Source: Fibrella arboris (lineage in GTDB: Bacteria; Bacteroidota; Bacteroidia; Cytophagales; Spirosomataceae). From it: a stretch of 64,000 bases of DNA. A model generated the notes under the pieces. It saw only the letters and a program-made list of their open reading frames with translations. It searched no databases and was not told the origin of the DNA. Below, one piece after another: positions 35,904 through 44,517 of this stretch. The stretch's first letter is position 1; the number at the start of each line of letters is the position of its first letter. Made by a program: the position numbers and the translations under genes. Location of the stretch: contig NZ_JBGGWE010000007.1 in the NCBI RefSeq assembly GCF_041321095.1, positions 303,121 through 367,120 on the forward strand, read 5' to 3'.

Positions 35904-37772
35904 ATGATACCAACAAATACACCTCCCTCTGGCCCGCCTGCGGGCGTGGTGCCAACGGAGAAAAAAGAAGATATTTCGTGGCGCGAACGGTTTGCTGCGC
36001 TGGGTAACCTACCTGCCTTTTTCAGGCTGGTCTGGGCAACGTCGCCCGCGCTCTTTGTGGGCAACGCCTTTCTGCGGCTCATCCAGGCGTCGATCCCGGC
36101 CTTGTCGCTTTACGTCGGCAAGCTGATTATCGATCAGGTGGTGGGGCTGACCAAAGCGGGGAGCAGCGGCGACACAACGTACCTGTGGGAACTGGTAGCA
36201 GCGGAGTTTGGGTTGGCGGTGATCTCAACGGCCATTGGTCGGGCGGTGTCGCTCATGGACGGATTGCTGGGTGATCAGTTCGCCAATGCTACCTCGGTCC
36301 GGATTATGGAACACGCCGCCGAACTGGATCTGGAGCAGTTTGAAGACGCCACCTTTTATGATAAACTCGAACGCGCCCGCCGCCAGACTACCGGCCGCAC
36401 GGTGCTGCTATCGGGCGTTTTCGGACAGGTGCAGCAGGTGATTTCCATCGGCTTTCTGGCGGTCGGGCTGGCCGTGTACAACCCGTGGCTGTTGCTGCTG
36501 ATCGCCGTGGCCGTGACGCCTTCGTTCATCGGCGATAATTATTTTAACCGGAAGAGCTATTCATTATCCCGAAGCTGGACGCCCGAACGCCGCGAGCTGG
36601 ATTACCTCAGGTACGTTGGTGCGAGCGACGAAACGGCCAAGGAAGTTAAGATTTTCAACCTGTCGGGCTTCCTGGTCGATCGGTTCCGAACGCTGTCGAA
36701 CGAATACCTGAAAAAGAACCAGGCCATTGCCATCAGTCGGGCGGGCTGGGGTACGTTGCTGACGGCGCTGGGCACGGCGGGGTATTACGGCGCCTACGTC
36801 TGGATTGTGCAGCGGGCCGTTACGGGCCAAATTTCGCTCGGTGACCTGACCTTTCTGGCGGGTTCATTCCGGCAGGTACGTGGGTCGCTCGAAGGTATTC
36901 TGTTGCAGTTCAGCAGCCTGACGCAGGAGGCCATCTACCTCCAGGATCTGTTCGATTATTTTGCCATTGAGCCGGCCATTCATTCGCCCCGAACACCGCT
37001 GCCGTTTCCGAACCCGATACGCCGCGGATTTACCTTCGAGAACGTTGGCTTCAAGTATACCAATTCAGACCGCTGGGCCTTACGGGGCTTATCGTTTACG
37101 CTGACTATGGGCGAAAAACTGGCGCTGGTTGGTGAAAACGGGGCCGGAAAAACCACGCTGGTCAAACTGCTGGCCCGCCTGTATGACCCCGCCGAAGGCC
37201 GCATCCTGCTCGATGGGCACGACCTCCGCGACTACGATCTGACGGACCTGCGGCGCAACATCGGGGTCATTTTTCAGGACTATATCCGCTTCAAGATGTC
37301 GGCGGGAACGAACATTGCCGTGGGCGACATTGACGAGCGAACCAATCAGCCGCGCATTGAAACGTCGGCGCAACGGAGCCTGGCCGATACGGTCATTGCC
37401 AAGTTGTCGGGCGGGTATCAGCAGCAGTTGGGCAAGAGCTTCAACAAAGGCGTCGAGCTGTCGGGTGGGGAGTGGCAGAAAGTGGCGCTGGGTCGGGCCT
37501 ACATGCGCGATGCCCAGCTGATCATTCTCGACGAACCCACCGCCGCCCTCGACGCCCGTGCCGAATATGATGTCTTTCAACGCTTTGCCGAACTGACGCG
37601 CGGAAAAGCATCGGTCATCATTTCGCACCGGTTCAGTACCGTGCGTATGGCCGACCGGATTCTGGTGCTGGAAGGCGGGAAGCTGCTCGAGATAGGCTCG
37701 CACGAACAATTGCTGGCGCAAAACGGCCGATACGCGGAGTTATTCGCCCTACAGGCGCGTGGGTATCAGTAG
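35904..37772 (+). CDS. ABC exporter, fused permease and ATPase
   Basis: This 622-residue half-transporter has an N-terminal membrane domain of about six helices (residues 35-325) and a C-terminal nucleotide-binding domain. Walker A is GENGAGKTTLVKLLARLYDP, the Q-loop is IGVIFQDYIRF, the signature LSGGEWQKVALGRA, Walker B LIILDEPTAALDA and the H-loop VIISHRFSTV. It should act as a homodimer or with a partner, exporting an unknown compound. The ATG at 35904 was preferred over an upstream TTG at 35889. No second half-transporter lies next to it. Confidence 0.93.
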   Translation: MIPTNTPPSGPPAGVVPTEKKEDISWRERFAALGNLPAFFRLVWATSPALFVGNAFLRLIQASIPALSLYVGKLIIDQVVGLTKAGSSGDTTYLWELVAAEFGLAVISTAIGRAVSLMDGLLGDQFANATSVRIMEHAAELDLEQFEDATFYDKLERARRQTTGRTVLLSGVFGQVQQVISIGFLAVGLAVYNPWLLLLIAVAVTPSFIGDNYFNRKSYSLSRSWTPERRELDYLRYVGASDETAKEVKIFNLSGFLVDRFRTLSNEYLKKNQAIAISRAGWGTLLTALGTAGYYGAYVWIVQRAVTGQISLGDLTFLAGSFRQVRGSLEGILLQFSSLTQEAIYLQDLFDYFAIEPAIHSPRTPLPFPNPIRRGFTFENVGFKYTNSDRWALRGLSFTLTMGEKLALVGENGAGKTTLVKLLARLYDPAEGRILLDGHDLRDYDLTDLRRNIGVIFQDYIRFKMSAGTNIAVGDIDERTNQPRIETSAQRSLADTVIAKLSGGYQQQLGKSFNKGVELSGGEWQKVALGRAYMRDAQLIILDEPTAALDARAEYDVFQRFAELTRGKASVIISHRFSTVRMADRILVLEGGKLLEIGSHEQLLAQNGRYAELFALQARGYQ

Positions 37773-37810
37773 TGAATAGTTTATAGGTAGCTTTCGCTTC
37801 TTCGAACTGG

Positions 37811-38386
37811 TTATAACGTTTTAACCACTTTGGCGGGAATACCGGCCACGACCGTGTTGGGCGGTACGTCCCGACTCACGACCGCACCAGCGGCTACAAC
37901 CGCATTCTCCCCAATCGTGACGCCGGGCAGAATGGTGGCTCCAGCCCCTATCCAGGCGTTGCGTTTGACGACAATCGGCCGGGGAATCAGCGTCTGACGG
38001 TCAGTCGGATCTAACGGGTGATTTTCGGAGGTGAGGTTGACGCGTGGCCCCATCTGCACGTCGTCTTCGATGGCAATACCCCCAATGTCCAGGAAGGAGC
38101 AGGCGTGGTTGATAAACACGTTTTTGCCCAGCTTCGTAAATCGGCCGAAATTGGTGTGAAAGGGTGGGAAGATCGCCGTCGATTCGTCGATCTCGGTCCC
38201 AATGATAGTGCTCAGCTGCTTACGTACCTGATCAACACTGGTGGCGGTGGCGTTCATCTCCACGCATAGCCGGATGGTACGGGCAACCACGTCTGCGAAT
38301 TTGTAGTAGTCTGGATCATCCTTTCGTAAAAGCCCGCCTGCCCGCAAGCGATCAAAAATATCCGGTCTGTTATCGGTCTCACTCAT
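37811..38386 (-). CDS. Hexapeptide-repeat O-acetyltransferase (Maa/NodL-like)
   Basis: This is a 191-residue left-handed beta-helix acetyltransferase. The N-terminal helical part precedes hexapeptide repeats from about residue 80 (FGRFTKLGKNVFINHACSFL, IGGIAIEDDVQMGPRVNL, IGAGATILPGVTIGENAVVA, VVAGIPAKVVK). The His in FINHAC is the usual catalytic residue. Members acetylate sugars or similar acceptors from acetyl-CoA. It lies 130 bases beyond the cupin gene at the end of the aldehyde oxidoreductase cluster and could be the last gene of it. Confidence 0.9.
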   Translation of the reverse strand: MSETDNRPDIFDRLRAGGLLRKDDPDYYKFADVVARTIRLCVEMNATATSVDQVRKQLSTIIGTEIDESTAIFPPFHTNFGRFTKLGKNVFINHACSFLDIGGIAIEDDVQMGPRVNLTSENHPLDPTDRQTLIPRPIVVKRNAWIGAGATILPGVTIGENAVVAAGAVVSRDVPPNTVVAGIPAKVVKTL

Positions 38387-38514
38387 TGTTCGTTACTGGT
38401 CAGGACTGCGGACGTTCGATACTGCATCTGGTCGACATGAGCTTATTCGCTATCGGCCGGCGACAGCATCAACCGTTCGCAGTCCGTTCATTACTTCGTT
38501 AATACCGGTTGGCT

Positions 38515-38910
38515 CTAGTCCGAATAGTCGCTGTCGCTTACCTTTTCCAGCCAGGTTACCACCTCGCCGTTTACGTCTTCCTGAATGGCGATGTGGCTCA
38601 TGGCTTTGGTTGGCGAAGCGCCATGCCAGTGCTTTTCGCCCGGGGCAAACCAAACGACATCACCAGGGTGGATTTCGTCAACAGGGCCACCTTCGCGCTG
38701 CACCCAGCCTAGGCCAGAAACAACGATCAAGGTTTGGCCCGCAGGGTGCGTATGCCATGCGGTTCGGGCACCGGGCTCGAAGGTGACGAGCGCGCCAGCC
38801 CCTTTCGTAACGTCTTTCTTGGCGAATAAGGGGTCTATTCGCACAGCGCCTGTGAACCAGGCTTCGGGCCCTTTCGCCGATGGCTGGGTTCCGTTTCTAG
38901 TAATTTCCAT
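38515..38910 (-). CDS. Cupin-domain protein
   Basis: This 131-residue single-cupin protein has the metal-binding motif 1 (AWHTHPAGQTLIVVSGLGWV, with two His) and motif 2 (VVWFAPGEKHWHGASPTKAM). Proteins of this kind, often called carboxymuconolactone-type or quercetin-like cupins, bind a metal and a small molecule; the substrate is unknown. It sits 30 bases after the molybdenum subunit gene in the same direction, so it is probably part of that transcript. Confidence 0.88.
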   Translation of the reverse strand: MEITRNGTQPSAKGPEAWFTGAVRIDPLFAKKDVTKGAGALVTFEPGARTAWHTHPAGQTLIVVSGLGWVQREGGPVDEIHPGDVVWFAPGEKHWHGASPTKAMSHIAIQEDVNGEVVTWLEKVSDSDYSD

Positions 38911-38940
38911 ACGTTCGGTTGTTCTTGTTGTCTGGCCCTG

Positions 38941-41181
38941 TTAGACGCGTTTTTGCATGACTTTATCCGGGGTGATGGGCAGGTCGCGGACGCGCTGGCC
39001 GGTGGCGTTGAACACCGCATTGGCAACGGCCCCGGCAAAGCCGATCAAGGCAATTTCGCCCATGCCTTTGGCCCCCATCGGGTTGATAACAGGATCGGGC
39101 TTATCAATGAAAATCGTTTCAATCGCCGGTACGTCGGCGTGGACAGCCACATGGTAATCACCCAGGTTATTGTTGACGAACCGGCCGAAGCGATGGTCGA
39201 TCACGGCTTCCTCCGTCAGGGCCATGCCGATACCGCCCGTCACCCCACCGATCATCTGGCTGGCCGCCGTTTTGGGGCTGACGATCCGGCCTGAATCAGC
39301 TACGCTCACCGCTTTGGCTACACGTACCACGCCCGTTAAGGGATTGACACGTACCTGCACGAAATGCACCGAGAACGAATACATCGAGTACTTCGCCTGT
39401 TCCGGCCCGCCTTTCGAGTCTTTCGTTTTGTCGATCACGGGCAGGTTATTCGCCCGCATCAGGTCGGCAACGGCTACTTTTTTGCCCGGCTCTTTATCTA
39501 CCGAAAGCACACCATCGGCCAGTGTCAGCTCGTCGGCCCCGCGGCCAGCCAGGGGGCTTCCGTTTTTACTGGCCAGGTCGGTCAGCGTCTCCTTAATGGC
39601 CGTACAGGCATCGAATACCGCTGAGCCTACGGCCGAGACAATGGCCGAGCCGCCCTGCGTGGGTGCTTTGGGGAGCGATGTGTCGCCGTACTCAACCTTG
39701 ATCCGATCAATCGGTACACCCAGCACGTTGTGCGCAATCATGGTCAGGGCTGTTCCCGTTCCTGGGCCAATGTCGGTTACAGCGCTCTGAATCGTCAGTG
39801 AGCCGTCGGCTTTGAGCAACGCGCGGGCTGTGGCTTCCCACCGGAAAGCACTAAAGACACCGGTGCTCATGCCATAACCAACCAGCCATTCCCCGTCGCG
39901 CTGGCTCCCTGGCTGCGATTTGCGGTTGCGCCAGCCAATAGCTTCGGCCCCTTTCTCATAGGCTTCTTTCAGGTGCTTGCTCGAATAGGGGCGGTTGTGT
40001 TCGGGGTCGGTCTCGGTGTAGTTGCGCAACCGAAACTCGATCGGGTCGAGATTGAGCTTGTGGGCCATTTCATCCATAGCCGATTCGAGCGCAAAGGCGC
40101 CCGTTGCTTCACCCGGTCCGCGCATCCAGATGGGTACACTCCGGTCGAGCCGGACAAGGCGGTAGCGCGTGCTCACGTTGGGGCAGGCATACATGAACTT
40201 GGTCATGTTGACGGTGGCTTCGGTGAAGTCTTCGTAACTGGCCGTTTCTGCCGTGGCTGCGTGGGCAATGCCGATCAGTTTACCATCCGTATCGGCACCC
40301 ATGTTGATGGTCTGCACGGTATAAGGCCGGTGACCAACCAGCGTAAACATCTGACTGCGGTGCACCACCAGCTTCAAGGGTCGGCCAAGCTGGCGCGCAA
40401 TCGCGACAACGGCCGTCTCCTGCGGCCAGGTACGTAGCCCCATGCCAAAACCGCCCCCCATAAACTCGGTGTGTACATGAACGTTCTTCGGGTCTATTTT
40501 GAACGCCTGTGCCATGGCCTGCTGCGTCGCGTTGACGCCCTGCGTTTTGGCGTAGATCATCAACTGCTTATCGCCCGTCCAGTGGGCCAGAATACCATGC
40601 AGCTCCATTGGGTTATGCACCTCAATGGGAATGGTGTAGTTGGCTTCGAGCGTAACGGGTGCCGTTTGGTAAGCGTCGGCTTTTCCCCGCGAATAATTTC
40701 CGCCTTCTTCGCCTTTGGGGGCAATACCCGCTGCAATGTGTTTGGCCAAATCGGTTTGAGCGACCTGTTTGCTATACGTGGCTTTCACCAGCGAAGCCGC
40801 GTAGGTCGCTCGCTCGAAGGTGTCGGCCACTACGATGGCAATTGGCTGCCCATCGAACAGAATTTTAGGGCTGCTCAGGATGCGGTAGGTTTCTTCTGTC
40901 TTGGGTTTGGGGGCAGGCCCATCAGCTTCACCGCCAACGGGGGCATCCCATCCCGGAATGGGTGGCATGTTCTGATGCGTGAACACACCCAGCACACCGG
41001 GTGCTGCCTTTGCGCGTTTCGTGTCCAGGCTGGTGAGGGTACCCTTGGCAATTTCGCTGCCGACGAGGACGCAATAGGCCATGTTGGGTAGCTCAAAATC
41101 AGCGAAGTAATTTGCCCCGCCGGTCACTTTGAGCCGTCCATCGACCCGGTCGATAGGCGGATTTTTTGTGTCTTTCATCAT
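38941..41181 (-). CDS. Aldehyde oxidoreductase molybdenum-binding subunit (PaoC-like)
   Basis: This is the large catalytic subunit of a xanthine-dehydrogenase-family enzyme, 746 residues, close to PaoC/YagR of Escherichia coli in length. It oxidises aldehydes or N-heterocycles at a molybdenum cofactor. Visible are GGFGMGLRTWPQETAVVA in the Mo-cofactor region, QGGSAIVSAVGSAVFDA and the active-site Glu in KGMGEIALIGFAGAVANA. There is no signal of its own; export would be by hitchhiking with the Tat-signal subunit. It lies two bases after the FAD subunit gene. No XdhC-type maturation factor lies in the window. Confidence 0.93.
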   Translation of the reverse strand: MMKDTKNPPIDRVDGRLKVTGGANYFADFELPNMAYCVLVGSEIAKGTLTSLDTKRAKAAPGVLGVFTHQNMPPIPGWDAPVGGEADGPAPKPKTEETYRILSSPKILFDGQPIAIVVADTFERATYAASLVKATYSKQVAQTDLAKHIAAGIAPKGEEGGNYSRGKADAYQTAPVTLEANYTIPIEVHNPMELHGILAHWTGDKQLMIYAKTQGVNATQQAMAQAFKIDPKNVHVHTEFMGGGFGMGLRTWPQETAVVAIARQLGRPLKLVVHRSQMFTLVGHRPYTVQTINMGADTDGKLIGIAHAATAETASYEDFTEATVNMTKFMYACPNVSTRYRLVRLDRSVPIWMRGPGEATGAFALESAMDEMAHKLNLDPIEFRLRNYTETDPEHNRPYSSKHLKEAYEKGAEAIGWRNRKSQPGSQRDGEWLVGYGMSTGVFSAFRWEATARALLKADGSLTIQSAVTDIGPGTGTALTMIAHNVLGVPIDRIKVEYGDTSLPKAPTQGGSAIVSAVGSAVFDACTAIKETLTDLASKNGSPLAGRGADELTLADGVLSVDKEPGKKVAVADLMRANNLPVIDKTKDSKGGPEQAKYSMYSFSVHFVQVRVNPLTGVVRVAKAVSVADSGRIVSPKTAASQMIGGVTGGIGMALTEEAVIDHRFGRFVNNNLGDYHVAVHADVPAIETIFIDKPDPVINPMGAKGMGEIALIGFAGAVANAVFNATGQRVRDLPITPDKVMQKRV

Positions 41182-41183
41182 GA

Positions 41184-42218
41184 TCAGGCGAGTTTAGCGG
41201 CGGTTTTCAGCGCGTCGACAATCGAGTTGGGGGCCAGTGTCAGTTTAAAATCATTCTCGCCGTAGCCTTTCGCTCCCTGCATGGCCAGGGCTGCCGCCTG
41301 TTTGAAATTGGCTTCGGTGGCTTCTTTACCTTTCAGGAATTGTTCGGCCTCAATCAGTCGCCAGGGTTTGTGGGCCACGCCACCCATCGCCAGCCGAACG
41401 TCCTGAATGGTGCGGTCCGTCGCACGGCTGCGTTTCAGGTCGAGACCAACACCCACCGACACCAGTGCGAAGGCATACGAGGCCCGGTCCCGCACCTTGA
41501 GGTAGTAGGAGTTGTCGGCAAATTGATTCGTTGGCAGATCAACCGACATAATCAGTTCGCCGGGTTGCAGCGTATTGTCTTTCTGGGGCGTGTCGCCGGG
41601 TAATCGGTGGAACTCGGCAAAGGGAATGCTGCGATCCCCCCTCGGGCCCGACACGTTCACCCGTGCATCCAGGGCTGCAAGGGCAATGCACATATCGCTG
41701 GGATGCACGGCAATACACTTGCTGGAACCACCAAAAATGGCGTGCATCCGGTTAAAGCCGCCAATGGCTCCACAACCCGTCGGTCCGTTCGGGCTGCCTT
41801 TGTCGGGACCAGCCTGCACGGGGCTGCGCTTGTTGCAGGGCATCGACGTATCGTAGAAGTAGCTGCACCGGGTACGTTGCATCATGTTGCCACCAACGGT
41901 TGCCATGTTGCGAAGCTGGGCCGATGCTCCTGCGTTGAGGGCCTGCGACAACAGCGGGAAATGCTTTTTCACCAACTCATGGTCAGCCACCGCCGAATTT
42001 TTAGCCATAGCCCCGATTCGCAGGCCGGAGGCTGTTTTTTCAAGGGTAGCCAGCGGGAGCTTGTTGACGTCGATCAGCTTTTCGGGCAGGATGACTTCCC
42101 GCTTAACCAGATCGATCAGGTTGGTGCCACCGGCCAGAAAGTAGGTTCCGCTTTCGCTGGAAAGGGCGGTTATAGCCGCTTTGGGGGTTGTCACCCGCGT
42201 GTATTGAAACGGATTCAT
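41184..42218 (-). CDS. Aldehyde oxidoreductase FAD-binding subunit (PaoB-like)
   Basis: This 344-residue FAD subunit carries electrons from the iron-sulfur clusters to the final acceptor. The N-terminal FAD motif is YFLAGGTNLIDLVKREV, followed by LRNMATVGGNMMQRTRC. The insert with conserved Cys (RCSYF, MPCNKRSP, GCGAIGG, SSKCIAVHPSDM) matches the extra 4Fe-4S site known from PaoB. Its start overlaps the stop of the 2Fe-2S gene by four bases (ATGA), so the two are translationally coupled. Confidence 0.93.
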   Translation of the reverse strand: MNPFQYTRVTTPKAAITALSSESGTYFLAGGTNLIDLVKREVILPEKLIDVNKLPLATLEKTASGLRIGAMAKNSAVADHELVKKHFPLLSQALNAGASAQLRNMATVGGNMMQRTRCSYFYDTSMPCNKRSPVQAGPDKGSPNGPTGCGAIGGFNRMHAIFGGSSKCIAVHPSDMCIALAALDARVNVSGPRGDRSIPFAEFHRLPGDTPQKDNTLQPGELIMSVDLPTNQFADNSYYLKVRDRASYAFALVSVGVGLDLKRSRATDRTIQDVRLAMGGVAHKPWRLIEAEQFLKGKEATEANFKQAAALAMQGAKGYGENDFKLTLAPNSIVDALKTAAKLA

Positions 42219-42856
42219 ACCTTCTTTCCTCCTTTTTTAACGTCTACGATCGCATCGACAATGTTGGCATAAGCACCACAACGGCAGATGTTGCCGCTCA
42301 TGTACTCCCGAATCTGCTCCGGTGTGTCGGCGTGGCCCTCACGAATGCAGGCCACCGCCGACATGATCTGCCCCGGCGTGCAGTAACCGCACTGGAAACC
42401 GTCGTGTTTAATAAAGGCTTCCTGCATGGGGTGCAGTTGACCCGTTGCGCCGTTGCTCAAGCCTTCAATCGTTGTTACCTGACTGCCTTCGGTTGTCATC
42501 GCCAGCGTTAGGCACGAGTTGACCCGCTGCCCATCGATATGGACCGTGCAGGCACCACATTGGCCGTGGTCGCAGCCTTTCTTGGTGCCGGTCAGGTGGA
42601 GTTGTTCGCGCAGCAAATCGAGGAGTGTAACGCGGGGTTCGATGCTGAGTTGTTGGCTCTGCCCGTTGATAGTCACCCGCAACGGCATTTGTTCGACGGC
42701 AACGGCCACTTTCTCGTGGAGGCCCTGATCAACCGCTGCTAGGGCGGCCGGGGGCGTCATGGCCCAGGCCGCCAGGGCGGACGACTGCTTTAAAAAAAAT
42801 CGTCGGGATGAACCAGATGGTTCTGATGCATCGCCGACCTGTTCGTTATCGGTCAT
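42215..42856 (-). CDS. Aldehyde oxidoreductase 2Fe-2S subunit, Tat-exported (PaoA-like)
   Basis: This 213-residue subunit has a twin-arginine signal (SSRRFFLKQSSALAAWAM, residues 16-33), indicating export of the folded complex to the periplasm. The plant-type ferredoxin cluster motif is CDHGQCGACTVHIDGQ (about residue 98), and the helical-domain cluster has GFQCGYCTPGQIMSAV and GNICRCGAYANIVDAI. It is the first gene of the operon 2Fe-2S, FAD, Mo, cupin. No clear promoter box was found just upstream. Confidence 0.95.
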   Translation of the reverse strand: MTDNEQVGDASEPSGSSRRFFLKQSSALAAWAMTPPAALAAVDQGLHEKVAVAVEQMPLRVTINGQSQQLSIEPRVTLLDLLREQLHLTGTKKGCDHGQCGACTVHIDGQRVNSCLTLAMTTEGSQVTTIEGLSNGATGQLHPMQEAFIKHDGFQCGYCTPGQIMSAVACIREGHADTPEQIREYMSGNICRCGAYANIVDAIVDVKKGGKKV

Positions 42857-42908
42857 GGAGAAAAATTTTTAACGTTGTTGATTCACTTTAGCACGCACGC
42901 TTACCCAC

Positions 42909-43385
42909 TTAGTACTGAATCTCAAAGGAGACGGTTATGTTTCCAGGACCCAGTGCGGCAGCCAGTCTCGCGGGGTTGTCAATGCGGCCAAGTTTGGTAT
43001 AGCTGTATGAGGTCTGAAAGGTTTCGTAAAAAACAACCAGCGTACTGGAACCGTACAGCATCAGGTCGCCCGCCTGGATCGTGCCAGGATTGGAAGCACT
43101 CATTGGCAGGCTGTTTGGCAGTTGCGCATACTTTTCGTTCCCGTTCAATTCGTTCATAGAAAGCGTAAGGGGCAGCTGCTTCCTGAAAGCGGTAACCGCT
43201 GCCTGGTCGAGCAGGGTCGCGGTGAACGTGTTGGAGCCCGCTTTGATACGCAGCCGATCAGCTGTATCGGTGCTGGTAGGAACCAGTGTAGAAGGTTTGC
43301 TCGCTGTTATCGGGTTATCCGTGTTACGGGCCATACTCATACTAAAAAATAACAGGAGTGGAAATAGATGTACAGGCCGTTTCAT
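42909..43385 (-). CDS. Secreted cyclophilin-like fold protein
   Basis: This 158-residue protein has a signal peptide (MKRPVHLFPLLLFFSMSMA) and a compact beta domain of the cyclophilin-like type: LRIKAGSNTFTATLLDQAAV, FRKQLPLTLSMNELNGNEKY, IQAGDLMLYGSSTLVVFYE and a closing strand VSFEIQY. Related small proteins are often found beside AraC regulators and oxidoreductases; whether they are active isomerases is unknown. It lies upstream of the aldehyde oxidoreductase operon on the same strand, with 52 bases between, and is divergent from the AraC gene. Confidence 0.8.
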   Translation of the reverse strand: MKRPVHLFPLLLFFSMSMARNTDNPITASKPSTLVPTSTDTADRLRIKAGSNTFTATLLDQAAVTAFRKQLPLTLSMNELNGNEKYAQLPNSLPMSASNPGTIQAGDLMLYGSSTLVVFYETFQTSYSYTKLGRIDNPARLAAALGPGNITVSFEIQY

Positions 43386-43593
43386 GGTTGTTGATTTTGA
43401 CCGTCGGCGTATTCAGCATCAACCAAATGCGTTATTATCAGGTCTTTGTGCTTACGGCTGACTAGGTGTATCGCAAAATTATCGGGTGTTCAGACCGTGG
43501 CCTGTATACATTTCACGGTATTGCCTACCACTTTTACAGATACCCTGGCGTTCCACCATTCCCGTTTATAGATTTGACCTGAACAGAACGGAA

Positions 43594-44481
43594 ATGGTCG
43601 TCTACGGTACCATCAAGAAATACAGCGATACGTTTGGCAACAAGACGCTGCACCCGCTTATCAATCTGGTGGATCTGGGTAAATCGGCCCCGCTGGAACG
43701 GGTGAAATTTACGCTGGGCTTTTACGCCATCATCATCAAAGAAACCCATTGTGGCAATTTGCGGTACGGCAACCAGTATTACGATTATGCCGAGGGGACG
43801 GTCGTCTTCCTGGGGCCGGGGCAGGTGGTTACCAATGAACCGGAAGGCGAGCTGCATCAGCCCTTCGGGCAGGCCCTGATCGTTCATCCCGACCTCATCA
43901 AAGGCACCAGTTTGGGTAGGCAGATGCACGAGTATTCGTTTTTCAGCTACCAGTCGAATGAGGCGTTGCACCTGTCGGATAAGGAAAGGGATACGGTGGA
44001 TGTGTGCTTTCAAAACATAGCTACCGAGATCAGCCAGACTATTGACCGCCATAGCAAAAAGCTGATTGTGGCCAACCTGGAGCTACTGCTGAAGTATTGC
44101 GCCCGTTTTTACGACCGCCAGTTCATCACCCGCGAGCACGTTTGTCAGGGAATTGTTGAGCAGTTTGACCAACGCCTGAACGACTATCTGTTGGGCGACG
44201 AACTGAAAAGCCATGGGGTTCCAACCGTGGCGCACTTCGCCAGTGCACTGAACCTGTCGCCTAATTATTTTGGTGATCTGATTAAACGAGAAACAGGGAA
44301 AACCGCCCTGGAATACATTCAGATACGCCTGATCGATCTGGCTAAAGAGCGCATTTTCGACACGCGCAAGTCTGTCAGTGAAATTGCCTATGAGTTAGGC
44401 TTCAACTATCCGCAGCACTTTACGCGGTTCTTCAAGCAGAAAGTGGGTTGCTCGCCCAACGCGTATCGCTTGCTGAATTAA
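43594..44481 (+). CDS. AraC family transcriptional regulator
   Basis: This 295-residue regulator has an N-terminal cupin-type sensing domain (about residues 15-190, KFTLGFYAIIIKETHCGNLR and EGTVVFLGPGQVV) and a C-terminal double helix-turn-helix (HFASALNLSPNYFGDLIKRE and SVSEIAYELGFNYPQHFTRF). The start at 43594 was chosen where the conserved domain begins; the longer frame from 43486 lacks conservation signs. Divergent placement next to the cyclophilin-like gene and the aldehyde oxidoreductase operon suggests that it controls them in response to a small molecule. Confidence 0.88.
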   Translation: MVVYGTIKKYSDTFGNKTLHPLINLVDLGKSAPLERVKFTLGFYAIIIKETHCGNLRYGNQYYDYAEGTVVFLGPGQVVTNEPEGELHQPFGQALIVHPDLIKGTSLGRQMHEYSFFSYQSNEALHLSDKERDTVDVCFQNIATEISQTIDRHSKKLIVANLELLLKYCARFYDRQFITREHVCQGIVEQFDQRLNDYLLGDELKSHGVPTVAHFASALNLSPNYFGDLIKRETGKTALEYIQIRLIDLAKERIFDTRKSVSEIAYELGFNYPQHFTRFFKQKVGCSPNAYRLLN

Positions 44482-44517
44482 CCTGTAGATAGGCCTGCAA
44501 CACCGAAGCAGGCTACA

